DNA of 64,000 nt from Verrucomicrobiota bacterium (GTDB lineage Bacteria; Verrucomicrobiota; Verrucomicrobiia; CAIQCK01), in NCBI GenBank assembly GCA_026397915.1, contig JAPLTX010000029.1:1-64000 (forward strand), given 5' to 3'. This document shows, piece after piece, positions 34,122 through 42,278 of the stretch. The notes beneath the pieces were generated by a model that worked only from the letters and a program-made list of their open reading frames with translations, had not been told where the DNA came from and did not search any database. Positions within the stretch are counted from its first letter, which is position 1, and each line of letters opens with the position of its first letter. A program made the position numbers and the translations under genes.

Positions 34122-35762
34122 ATGAAAGCACATCCACTGGCAGGAAAGACCGCTCCGGCGGAGATGTTGATTGATGTCGCGGCTCTCGAACGGGCTTACC
34201 ACGACCGCACGCCCGACCTTGCCGACGCGAACCAACTGGTCAGCTTCGGCACCAGCGGCCACCGCGGCACGTCGCTGGAAGGCACGTTCACCGAGGCGCA
34301 CGTGCTGGCGATTGCCCAGGCCGTCTGCGACTACCGCCGCTCCATGGGCATTAACGGACCGTTGCTGATGGGCAAGGACACGCACGCCCTCTCGAAAGCA
34401 GCCGAGCGCACGACGCTGGAGGTGTTTGCTGCCAACGGCGTCGAGACGTGCATTCAGCAAGACGACGGCTTCACGCCGACGCCTGCCATCTCCCGCGCCA
34501 TCCTTGTCTATAATCGCGGCCGTAAGGACGGTCTCGCCGACGGCATTCTCATCACGCCGTCACACAACCCTCCCGCCGATGGCGGCATGAAATACAATCC
34601 GCCCACCGCCGGCCCCGCGGATACCGATGTCACCAACTGGATTCAGGATCGCGCCAACGCGTTGCTGCGCGGCGGCAACAAGGAAGTCAAACGCACCCCC
34701 TACTCCGCTGCGTTGAAGGCAGCCACGACGCATCTCACCGATTTCGTCTGGCCCTACGTGAAGGACCTCGACGCGGTGATTGACATGGACATGATCCGCG
34801 CCGCGCATATCAAGATCGGCGTGGACCCGCTCGGCGGCGCCGCCGTGGGCTACTGGGAGCCGATTCGCGAGCATTACGGCCTCAACATCGAGGTGGTGAA
34901 CAAGAAGGTTGACCCAGCGTTCAGCTTCATGACGCTGGATCGCGACGGCAAGATTCGGATGGACTGCTCCAGCCCTTACGCGATGGCCGGCTTGGTGAAG
35001 CTCAAGGACCAATTCGATATCGCCTTCGGCAACGATCCCGACTCCGACCGGCACGGCATCGTCACGCCTTCGGTCGGGCTGATGAACCCCAATCACTATC
35101 TCGCTGTTGCCATCCGCTACTTGCTCACGCATCGGCCTAACTGGCCAGCGACGGCGGCGGTCGGCAAGACGCTCGTCAGCAGCAACCTCATTGATCGCGT
35201 CGTCGCCAGCCTGGGCCGCACGCTCTGTGAAGTGCCGGTGGGATTCAAGTTCCTCGCCGCCGGCCTGATTGACAGCTCGTTCTGCTTCGGCGGCGAAGAG
35301 AGCGCCGGCGCGAGCTTCCTGCGGCGCGACGGCACGGTGTGGACCACCGACAAGGACGGCCCGCTGCTCGGTCTACTGGCGGCGGAAATCACCGCCGTTA
35401 CCGGCGAAGACCCCGGCCGGCATTATCTGGAGATGACGACGGAGTTCGGCACGCCCTATTACACGCGCATTGACGCGCCCGCCACGCCGGAGCAGAAGCA
35501 AGAGCTGAAAAAGCTCTCACCCAAGGCCGTCACTGCCACGACGATGGCCGGCGAAGCGATCACCGCCCGATTGACCAAGGCTCCCGGCAACAACGCCGAC
35601 ATCGGTGGGTTGAAGGTCGTCACGGAGAACGGATGGTTCGCCGCGCGCCCGTCGGGCACGGAGAACATCTACAAGCTCTACGCCGAAAGCTTCAAGAGCC
35701 AGTCCCACCTCGAAGCCATCGTCGCCGAGGCCCAGCAGATCGTCAGCGCCGCGCTGAAGTAA
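34122..35762 (+). CDS. pgm: Phosphoglucomutase (alpha-D-glucose phosphate-specific)
   Basis: A 546-residue enzyme interconverting glucose 1- and 6-phosphate, matching the family length. The phosphoserine loop is [15 protein letters not shown], the metal loop is DPDSDRHG, the sugar-binding loop is [12 protein letters not shown] and the phosphate loop is [14 protein letters not shown]. The N-terminus [17 protein letters not shown] is also typical. I used the ATG at 34122 (MKAHPLAGK); the frame is open 30 bases upstream. It follows the SDR gene by 54 bases but is likely a housekeeping gene. Confidence 0.95.
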   Translation: MKAHPLAGKTAPAEMLIDVAALERAYHDRTPDLADANQLVSFGTSGHRGTSLEGTFTEAHVLAIAQAVCDYRRSMGINGPLLMGKDTHALSKAAERTTLEVFAANGVETCIQQDDGFTPTPAISRAILVYNRGRKDGLADGILITPSHNPPADGGMKYNPPTAGPADTDVTNWIQDRANALLRGGNKEVKRTPYSAALKAATTHLTDFVWPYVKDLDAVIDMDMIRAAHIKIGVDPLGGAAVGYWEPIREHYGLNIEVVNKKVDPAFSFMTLDRDGKIRMDCSSPYAMAGLVKLKDQFDIAFGNDPDSDRHGIVTPSVGLMNPNHYLAVAIRYLLTHRPNWPATAAVGKTLVSSNLIDRVVASLGRTLCEVPVGFKFLAAGLIDSSFCFGGEESAGASFLRRDGTVWTTDKDGPLLGLLAAEITAVTGEDPGRHYLEMTTEFGTPYYTRIDAPATPEQKQELKKLSPKAVTATTMAGEAITARLTKAPGNNADIGGLKVVTENGWFAARPSGTENIYKLYAESFKSQSHLEAIVAEAQQIVSAALK

Positions 35763-35817
35763 CACTCGACCGTAGAAACGGTCTCCGACCACCACACGTC
35801 GGCGTCGAACAATCGCA

Positions 35818-37008
35818 TCAATACAAATACGGCTCCAGGTCAGCAAGCGTGCATTTGCTCAGCCATTTCTGAATCGGAAATACCTTTTTGTTCACGTATT
35901 CATTCCAACAACGAGACCAAAACCTGTTGCGTGACACTTCCTCCAAGGTATCACCCAACAGAATCACAATCCGATGTTCTTGTGCGGCGTTCAGCCACAG
36001 GTGGAGCCGAGTGTTAATTCCGCTATCGCGCCAACCGTAGCCACAACAAATTATCGTGTTACACTCTCGAAGGCGGGCACGAAACTCGGCGAATATATCT
36101 CCAAACAATCCAACCCCGTAGGCCCGATCCTTAAAAAACGTCCCGGTCAAAAAAGGCGGCCTTAGATGGGCGAGTTCCAGAAGCTCTCCATTTTCATCTC
36201 GGCAGTCATCCGGATCGAGCGAGTCCACGCATCCCAAACTGACTTGCTCATTCGCTTTCCTGAACCAATACCAACTGATCGAGCCATGTAGCTTCAGCAT
36301 TCGAACAGGCGCATCGCTATTTGTCCATGAGTTATCAAACCAGCGCACATTACCATTCTGGATGTTAGAAAAGCCGTTGCAAAACTGGATAGTCTTATCC
36401 ATTTGTAGCTGTCTCTCGATAAGCACGTCATGATTCAGCGTAAATATGTCCATTTGCCCAACCGCCCTCGCGACTTCAGAAATTGTGTCCAAGCCACATG
36501 GCTTTATAGCACCTCGGAGTCCGTGATAAACGACCCATTGGATTAGGTTGGCCGCTTCGTCTGCTAACACCGCAACACCATTTACGTTTTCTCGATAGAA
36601 CGACAACAACTCCTTTCCCAATTCATACTCATTACCGCTGCACAGGTGCGTCGTGGCATTTTGAATTGTCTGCACGAATTCTCCAATCAACGGATTTGGG
36701 AAAGTGCCGATCGCATCTTCTAAGATTTGTGCTGCGGCTGCGTGCAGGTCTTCGTAGTTGCTCTTTCGCTCTTCTCGCGCCAGAAGGTGGTCGTCAATAT
36801 TCTCTTTGAGGATGCGAAGAAAATCTTGTGCGGTTTTCGCCATGCCGAGTGACGTTTCGCCGTCTTCCATCTGACATGGCACGTAACGATGGTTGATCTT
36901 CTTCCACGGGCTTCTCAACGCCATCTCCGTCAAACCGCCTACCGACGGAGCCTGTGATTCCCCAGATACTCCGGAGCCAAAAAAGAAGGCTGCACGTTTG
37001 GTTGTCAC
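35818..37008 (-). CDS. SIR2-like domain protein (probable antiphage NADase)
   Basis: A 396-residue protein with the SIR2-like NAD-binding motifs in order: AFFFGSGVSGESQAPS near residues 7-22 (GAGxS type), DIFTLNHDVLIE (TxNxD), RMLKLHGSISW with the catalytic-position His, and CGYGWRDSGIN near the C-terminus. The start must be GTG 37008 or TTG 37014, because later ATGs would remove the GSGVS motif. It begins 15 bases after the kinase gene on the same strand. It is visibly more AT-rich than its neighbours, pointing to transfer. Stand-alone SIR2-like proteins of this kind are known abortive-infection NADases or regulators; defence is inference. No partner gene (argonaute, HerA, TIR) is adjacent. 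Confidence 0.72.
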   Translation of the reverse strand: MTTKRAAFFFGSGVSGESQAPSVGGLTEMALRSPWKKINHRYVPCQMEDGETSLGMAKTAQDFLRILKENIDDHLLAREERKSNYEDLHAAAAQILEDAIGTFPNPLIGEFVQTIQNATTHLCSGNEYELGKELLSFYRENVNGVAVLADEAANLIQWVVYHGLRGAIKPCGLDTISEVARAVGQMDIFTLNHDVLIERQLQMDKTIQFCNGFSNIQNGNVRWFDNSWTNSDAPVRMLKLHGSISWYWFRKANEQVSLGCVDSLDPDDCRDENGELLELAHLRPPFLTGTFFKDRAYGVGLFGDIFAEFRARLRECNTIICCGYGWRDSGINTRLHLWLNAAQEHRIVILLGDTLEEVSRNRFWSRCWNEYVNKKVFPIQKWLSKCTLADLEPYLY

Positions 37009-37022
37009 GAGCAAACACCACG

Positions 37023-38132
37023 CTAAATGCCATCCACCAGCTTTTGCATCGCCTCTTCTTGCTCGGCGATGGACTGGACGAGTTTGAACTGCGTGCGGCA
37101 GCGGTCCAAGTTGTGATGAGGCCGATGGACGCGGAAATAGGTGTCGCCCGCCAGATAATCGGCGAGAAAACGAATCCCGATGGTGAACGTGATCAGCTTG
37201 CCGGAAAATGCCAGATACGATTTCTCCGCCGGCGTCAGGAAGCCTTTCGCGGCGCCAACATAACCACGCGCGAGCGCCTCGAACATTGGCATTTGCATCG
37301 CCACTTTGGAAAGGTCTTCCTCGTCCTCCACCGTCGGACTGGTGGTCGTGCGAATCATGTCGCCGAAGTCGTAGAGGACCAGACCCGGCATCACCGTGTC
37401 CAAGTCCAGCACGCACATCGCGTGGCCGGTCTCCCAGTCGAGCATCACGTTGTTGAACTTTGTGTCGTTGTGCGTGATGCGCTCCGGGATCTTTCCGGCC
37501 GCATGAGCATCCAGCAGTGTGCCGATCCACGGTTCCTGCTTCAGCGCGAACTCAATCTCGTTGGCCGCCGACGCGGCACGGTTACAGCGGTCATCCACAA
37601 TCGCTTGCTGCAACGCGGCAAACCGTTTCCGCGTGTTGTGAAACTCGAGGATCGTCTCGTGCAACCGTGGGCCGTGGAGATCGGACAACTGGCTTTGAAA
37701 CACCCCGAACGCCTTCCCTGCTTCCTGCGCTTGGTTGGGCGTATGCACCGACTCGAACGACTGCACCTTCTCGATGAACACAAACGTGCGCCAGAATTCG
37801 CCGTCGCCATCCTGACAGAACGACTTCCCGTCGCGCGTCGGCACCACCGTCAAAACGCGGCGCGTCATCTCTCGCGCCCCCTGTGCTTGCAGTTTGTCCC
37901 AGATGTGTGTCGTCACCCGCATGATATTGTCCATCACGGCCGCGGGATCTTTGAAGACTGTCTGGTTCACCTTCTGGTGAATGTAGCGGACCAACACGCC
38001 GCCCTGATTGTAGGTCGCGGTGTAGGTCTCGTTGATGTGCCCGATTTTGCATGCCTCCGCGTGAAGAATCTGGCCATAAATCTGAAACCTCCGAGAAATC
38101 TCCTGGAGATGCTGTTCGCGATAAAGTGGCAT
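37023..38132 (-). CDS. Aminoglycoside-phosphotransferase-fold sugar kinase (N-acetylhexosamine 1-kinase-like)
   Basis: A 369-residue kinase. The catalytic loop is ITHNDTKFNNVMLD and the metal motif is VLDLDTVMPGLVLYDFGDMIR; the family patterns are HxDxxxxN and D-x-D. The N-terminal lobe has the LVRYIHQKVN strand. The HNDTKxxN...DLDTVMPG form is typical of NahK/LnpB-like enzymes, which phosphorylate GlcNAc or GalNAc at C1, rather than of antibiotic kinases. The neighbouring phosphoglucomutase (convergent) fits a sugar 1-phosphate role. The SIR2-like gene follows 14 bases downstream. Confidence 0.8.
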   Translation of the reverse strand: MPLYREQHLQEISRRFQIYGQILHAEACKIGHINETYTATYNQGGVLVRYIHQKVNQTVFKDPAAVMDNIMRVTTHIWDKLQAQGAREMTRRVLTVVPTRDGKSFCQDGDGEFWRTFVFIEKVQSFESVHTPNQAQEAGKAFGVFQSQLSDLHGPRLHETILEFHNTRKRFAALQQAIVDDRCNRAASAANEIEFALKQEPWIGTLLDAHAAGKIPERITHNDTKFNNVMLDWETGHAMCVLDLDTVMPGLVLYDFGDMIRTTTSPTVEDEEDLSKVAMQMPMFEALARGYVGAAKGFLTPAEKSYLAFSGKLITFTIGIRFLADYLAGDTYFRVHRPHHNLDRCRTQFKLVQSIAEQEEAMQKLVDGI

Positions 38133-38327
38133 GGTGACTCCTGTTGAATCTTCTCGATCTTAAAACATCGGTCGCACGTCCGTGTGTGACGCAAAGAGGT
38201 TAAACGGAAAACCGTCGTTATGGCAAGGCGAGCCGAGCATCGTGTGCGCTGGACGCGTTTGCCGGATGGCACTTACCCCGTCAGAACCAGTTGTTGCCAG
38301 CTTTACAGTAGCGGCCAGCCGTCGAGA

Positions 38328-39047
38328 TCATTTTATCTTGGACAAAGTCCCCGTTCTCAGGACAAACACTACCAATATCAGCAAAGTAAACGCCCCTTCC
38401 ACGAAGTTCGCCCACCAGTAACGAGTCAGATAATGGCTGCCGGACATCGCCATCACGGCGACAGCCAGCAGCACAGCATTCCCGAATCGCACTCGTCCTG
38501 AGGCTACTTCGGTAGATGCACCGACCTTTGCCAGCCATTCCTGATAAACAAGACAAACCCAGAAAATGCCTACAAAGGAACAGAGATACCAAAGGATGTG
38601 GCAAACCCGAAACGTGCGGTGACCATGCTCGTAAAGAGGAAATTGCAGAACAGCCCAATGCTCTGTCATCCAGCCGTCTTTGTGCGTAAGAGAATCTAGG
38701 AGCAGATGTGTCACCGCTCCGATCAACACCGAGATAATGAGAATCCACGGAGAGCCGAGCGGACGTTGGCTTAGCGGCAACAACTCCCGCCGATAAACAT
38801 CCGGCAGTAATCCAAAAACCAGGGGGCACAGGCGATGAAACGCGATCAAGGCCAGCAGACCTGCCGGCAAGCAAAACAAGAGGCCATCAAACAGCCGGTG
38901 GGAGAAATCCTGCACACGGAGTTCTCCAAACACATAGCCCATGTCGGGGCTAAGGCTGCCGATAATGAGAGCAGGAAGGCTCAACCACCGAGGGCAAAAG
39001 CGCCTCAGCGGCAAGACGGCTGCCGGATGTGCCAAAGGAAAAGGCAT
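38328..39047 (-). CDS. DUF4184 family membrane protein
   Basis: A 239-residue integral membrane protein with about six transmembrane segments. The N-terminus MPFPLAHPAAVLPLRRFCPR and SLPALIIGSLSPDMGY are the diagnostic motifs of DUF4184, and GAVTHLLLDSLTHKDGW contains the conserved His/Asp that recall metal-dependent hydrolase-like membrane proteins (YdjM/LexA-regulated type). Function is unknown. The 195 bases between this stop and the kinase start hold nothing I can recognise. Confidence 0.85.
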   Translation of the reverse strand: MPFPLAHPAAVLPLRRFCPRWLSLPALIIGSLSPDMGYVFGELRVQDFSHRLFDGLLFCLPAGLLALIAFHRLCPLVFGLLPDVYRRELLPLSQRPLGSPWILIISVLIGAVTHLLLDSLTHKDGWMTEHWAVLQFPLYEHGHRTFRVCHILWYLCSFVGIFWVCLVYQEWLAKVGASTEVASGRVRFGNAVLLAVAVMAMSGSHYLTRYWWANFVEGAFTLLILVVFVLRTGTLSKIK

Positions 39048-39186
39048 AAGTTTTGAGAAGCTACTCAGTAAGGCGTTCGATGTCCAACGGTAACCACCTT
39101 GACCACCTTAGTGCGATTGGAACTGACCAGTTTCGTCGGCATCAATGCCAAACAGCCAAGGTGGCTATCTCCCCTTTGACACAACG

Positions 39187-39205
39187 GACAGGATGCCTGT
39201 CCTAC
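39187..39205 (-). repeat. REP-like element overlapping the Prc stop codon
   Basis: On the minus strand the sequence is GTAGGACAGGCATCCTGTC, the same family as 212-234. Its TAG (complement of 39202-39204) is the stop codon of the protease gene. Confidence 0.6.
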
Positions 39206-41391
39206 TTGGGCGATGGGGTGGCGGCAACGGCGGTGCCGGACGGCGGCGAGGTCAGCACGACCAAGTCGCGCAGGACGGCGAGGGATTCGTTCAGGATCGG
39301 ATCAGTTGCTGGCTCTTTCGTGTCGCTTTCTGCATCGGGGTCGTCGGTGAGGTCGGCGTCGTGTGTGGCGGGTTTTGGAGCGGTTGCGGCTGCGGGCATG
39401 GTGCGTGGCGCGGTGACGGAGGCGACGGCGTTCGTGGTGCCGACGGCGATATCGGTGAACTTCAGTTCCGGGACGGTGCGCGCGTGACGTTCTTTCTTGC
39501 GCGCGGCGTCGCGGTTGGTGGTGGCTTTCTTTTCTTCGAGGCGCTTGGCTTTGTTGAGCGAGACAGTGCCCTCCTTGATCTGTTGCTTAAGGCGGGCGAT
39601 GTCTTCGTTGAGGTAGGTGAACTCGCGCTCGGTGGCAACGCGGATCATGGAGCGTTGGCGCAGCTCGGTGAGCTTGCCGTTGAACGCGCCGAAGTTCAGG
39701 TGGGGCGAGGGTTGAACTTCGTCGTAGGGCATCGCGTTGTTGAGCGAGGACTCGCCGATGTCGCGGATGTCATAGAGCGACGGCATGGTGATGTCGGGGA
39801 TGACTCCGCGGTTTTGGGTGGAGCCGCCGGCGACGCGGTAGAACTTCTGTGTCGTCAGCTTGAGCGCGCCGGGGTTGGGGACATCCTGCAACCACGCGGA
39901 GAGGGCGAGCATGGTTTGAACGGTGCCTTTGCCGAAGGTCTTGCTGTCGCCGACGACGAGTGCGCGCCCGTAGTCTTGCATGGCGGCAGCGAAGATCTCG
40001 GAAGCGGAGGCGCTGACGTGGCTGACGAGGACCACGAGCGGGCCACTGTAGGCAACATCCGGGTCTTCGTCGCGCAGCACCTGGATGCGGTCGCGCGGGT
40101 CTTTGATTTGGACGATGGGGCCTTCCTTGATGAACAGACCAGCGAGCGCGACGGCTTCGTCGAGGAGGCCGCCGCCGTTGCGGCGCAGGTCGAGCACAAT
40201 TCCGTCCACCTTCTGCGCCTTCAATTTCTGGATCAGGATGCCCACGTCGCGCGTGCTGCTGGTGCAGTTGTTGTCGCCGTTGCGAATCTTCTCCGTGTCG
40301 GCGTAGAAGGAGGGCAGGTCAATGACACCGAGACGCTTGGCCGGGGCGTCGTTGGTGGCGGGCAGCTCGACGACCTTGGCTTTCGCCTGTTGTTCGGTGA
40401 GCTTGACCTCGTCGCGGACGATGGTGATGACCTTGCGCACGGAGGAATCGGTGGCGCTGGTGGGAATGACGGTGAGTTTAACCTTTGTGCCTTTGGCGCC
40501 GCGGATGTGTTCAACGACCTTGGTGAGCTTCATGTCCACGACATCCACTGGCGGCTGGTCGCCTTCGCCGACGGCGACGATGCGGTCGTTGGGCTTGAGA
40601 CGCTTATCGAGGTCGGCGGGGCCGCCGGGAACAAGGCTGACGATTTTCGCGTAGCCGTCCTCGGAACGCAGCACGGCACCGATGCCGAAGAGCGACAGGC
40701 GCATGCCGATCTCGAAGTCCTTCAATTGCGAGGCACCAAGGTAGTCGGAGTGAGGATCGTAAGCGTGGCAGAGAGCATTGAGATAAACCTCCAGCACATC
40801 TCCGGCATCCATCTCGCGCATGGAGCGCAGCATGCGGTCGTAGCGGCGGGTGAGGACGCGGATTGCCTCGTCGGGCTTGGTTTTGTTCAACGATTCCTGA
40901 AGCAGATCGTATTTGACGCGCTCGTGCCAGAGTTTGGCGCGCTCGGCTTCGTTGGCGGGCCATGGCGTCTTGGAGCGGTCAATCAGGATGGTTTCGGTGC
41001 CATCGAACTTCATCGGCTGCTTCAGACAGTCCTTGGCAAGCACGACGGCTTGCTCGACGCGCTCCCGGTAGCGGGCAAAAATGTCAAAACCCGGCTGCAC
41101 GTCACCGGCGCGCGTCTGAGCAGTCAGTGCGGTGAGGCGATTGTCGAACTCCTTCAGGTCGCCTTGGAGAAAGAAAAGCCGGTTGTAGTCGAGCGACTCG
41201 ATGTAGCGCGCAAGAAACCGCGAGACGGATTCCGCATCAAGGTTGTGGTGAGCGTAATGCGCGTGCTCGAAGAGCTTGACGGCGAGCGCGGTGACAGCGG
41301 GCGATTCCGGCGGTGGCTGCAACGCCGCTCCCTGCGACACCGTCGCGGCCACCAGCCAGGCGATCAGACAAGCAACTCGTTTCGTCCACAT
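39202..41391 (-). CDS. prc: Carboxy-terminal (tail-specific) processing protease
   Basis: A 729-residue periplasmic S41 protease of the long Prc type. There is a signal peptide (VACLIAWLVAATVSQGAA), an N-terminal helical region (SRFLARYIESLDYNRLFFLQ) and a PDZ domain at about residues 220-310 (GIGAVLRSEDGYAKIVSLVPGG in part). In the protease core the catalytic Ser sits in SHVSASASEIF near 460 and the Lys in FGKGTVQT near 487. The C-terminal DUF3340-like part has KAKRLEEKKATTNRD and a Pro/Ala/Thr-rich tail. I used the ATG at 41391; 41412 is possible. The stop is within a REP element. Confidence 0.92.
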   Translation of the reverse strand: MWTKRVACLIAWLVAATVSQGAALQPPPESPAVTALAVKLFEHAHYAHHNLDAESVSRFLARYIESLDYNRLFFLQGDLKEFDNRLTALTAQTRAGDVQPGFDIFARYRERVEQAVVLAKDCLKQPMKFDGTETILIDRSKTPWPANEAERAKLWHERVKYDLLQESLNKTKPDEAIRVLTRRYDRMLRSMREMDAGDVLEVYLNALCHAYDPHSDYLGASQLKDFEIGMRLSLFGIGAVLRSEDGYAKIVSLVPGGPADLDKRLKPNDRIVAVGEGDQPPVDVVDMKLTKVVEHIRGAKGTKVKLTVIPTSATDSSVRKVITIVRDEVKLTEQQAKAKVVELPATNDAPAKRLGVIDLPSFYADTEKIRNGDNNCTSSTRDVGILIQKLKAQKVDGIVLDLRRNGGGLLDEAVALAGLFIKEGPIVQIKDPRDRIQVLRDEDPDVAYSGPLVVLVSHVSASASEIFAAAMQDYGRALVVGDSKTFGKGTVQTMLALSAWLQDVPNPGALKLTTQKFYRVAGGSTQNRGVIPDITMPSLYDIRDIGESSLNNAMPYDEVQPSPHLNFGAFNGKLTELRQRSMIRVATEREFTYLNEDIARLKQQIKEGTVSLNKAKRLEEKKATTNRDAARKKERHARTVPELKFTDIAVGTTNAVASVTAPRTMPAAATAPKPATHDADLTDDPDAESDTKEPATDPILNESLAVLRDLVVLTSPPSGTAVAATPSPK

Positions 41392-41507
41392 GGCTCTATT
41401 CTTGCCTGTCATGGCGTTTCCGGCAAGTGACAATGGGAAGGCAGGGTGAAAAATGTTGCCGAAAAGTTCTTGCGCCTTGCCGACGCCGGCTCATAGTTCG
41501 GCCCACC

Positions 41508-42146
41508 ATGAGCGGAAAAGATATGGAAGTCTGGACGGCACAAAGCCTTTGCGATATCGGCATCCTGCTCTCCATCACCACGTTTGTCCTTCACGTCGGG
41601 CGCGGCTATTTTGAGCGCACCGTGCGGCAACTCCAGGCGAAAATGGCCGAGGAAGTGTGGTGGGTGACGTATCTACTGACGCGGGACATCAGCCTGTTCG
41701 CATCGGTATTGATCGGGTTTCTGGTTCTGAATCCGGATCTGATGGCCGACATCAAGATCGGCATGCCGTTTGTGCCGGTGGCGACGGTGCTGATGGCATG
41801 GGCAGGCTTGGTGAAGCTAACCAGTCGCGGCCCCGGCGACAGTGTGGCGCAGAAGCGCGCAACGACGTTGCTCGCGCTGGCCGCAGCTTCGAACACCATC
41901 GGCTACACGCTGGTGATGGAAGCGCCGGGCAAGGAGTATGAGCACGTCAAATGCGCCTTTTGGCAGGCGATGAGGTCGCTGCGATCCAACGCCAATCCGG
42001 AACTCTCGATTTGGACGTTCTACATCTGCTTCGCGGCGTTGGTCGTGTTGGTGGTTGCGTTCGTGCTGCGCGCGCGGAAACAAGCGGCGGCTGGAGAATC
42101 ACCGTTGCCGTATCGTCGCAATGTGCAGCCGCCCGACGTGCACTGA
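41508..42146 (+). CDS. Four-helix integral membrane protein of unknown function
   Basis: A 212-residue protein with an N-terminal helix (SLCDIGILLSITTFVLHVG), a helix near DISLFASVLIGFLVL, one near IGMPFVPVATVLMAWAG, a short hydrophobic stretch near TTLLALAAASNTIGYTLV and a strong C-terminal helix IWTFYICFAALVVLVVAFVL, ending in a basic tail. It has no motif I recognise. The start may instead be ATG 41523, which has GGAAAAG just upstream. It is divergent from prc and precedes the CsgG-type gene by 132 bases. Confidence 0.7.
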   Translation: MSGKDMEVWTAQSLCDIGILLSITTFVLHVGRGYFERTVRQLQAKMAEEVWWVTYLLTRDISLFASVLIGFLVLNPDLMADIKIGMPFVPVATVLMAWAGLVKLTSRGPGDSVAQKRATTLLALAAASNTIGYTLVMEAPGKEYEHVKCAFWQAMRSLRSNANPELSIWTFYICFAALVVLVVAFVLRARKQAAAGESPLPYRRNVQPPDVH

Positions 42147-42278
42147 CGTCAAGGGCGGCGGCGACAGCTTGGGTTGGAGCCGGGTAGTGTGTCGGCAGGC
42201 AATGGGCAGAGGCGGACTGTGGTTGACTTGGCGAACGGCAAGGCATAGAAGGCTGACTATCTCGCACACCAACTTCCT

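Noticed and set aside
39145-41430. 761-residue open frame on the + strand opposite prc
   Set aside because: It is the antisense shadow of the protease gene: Val/Gly/Glu-rich low-complexity translation and no domain, while the minus strand has complete S41 motifs.
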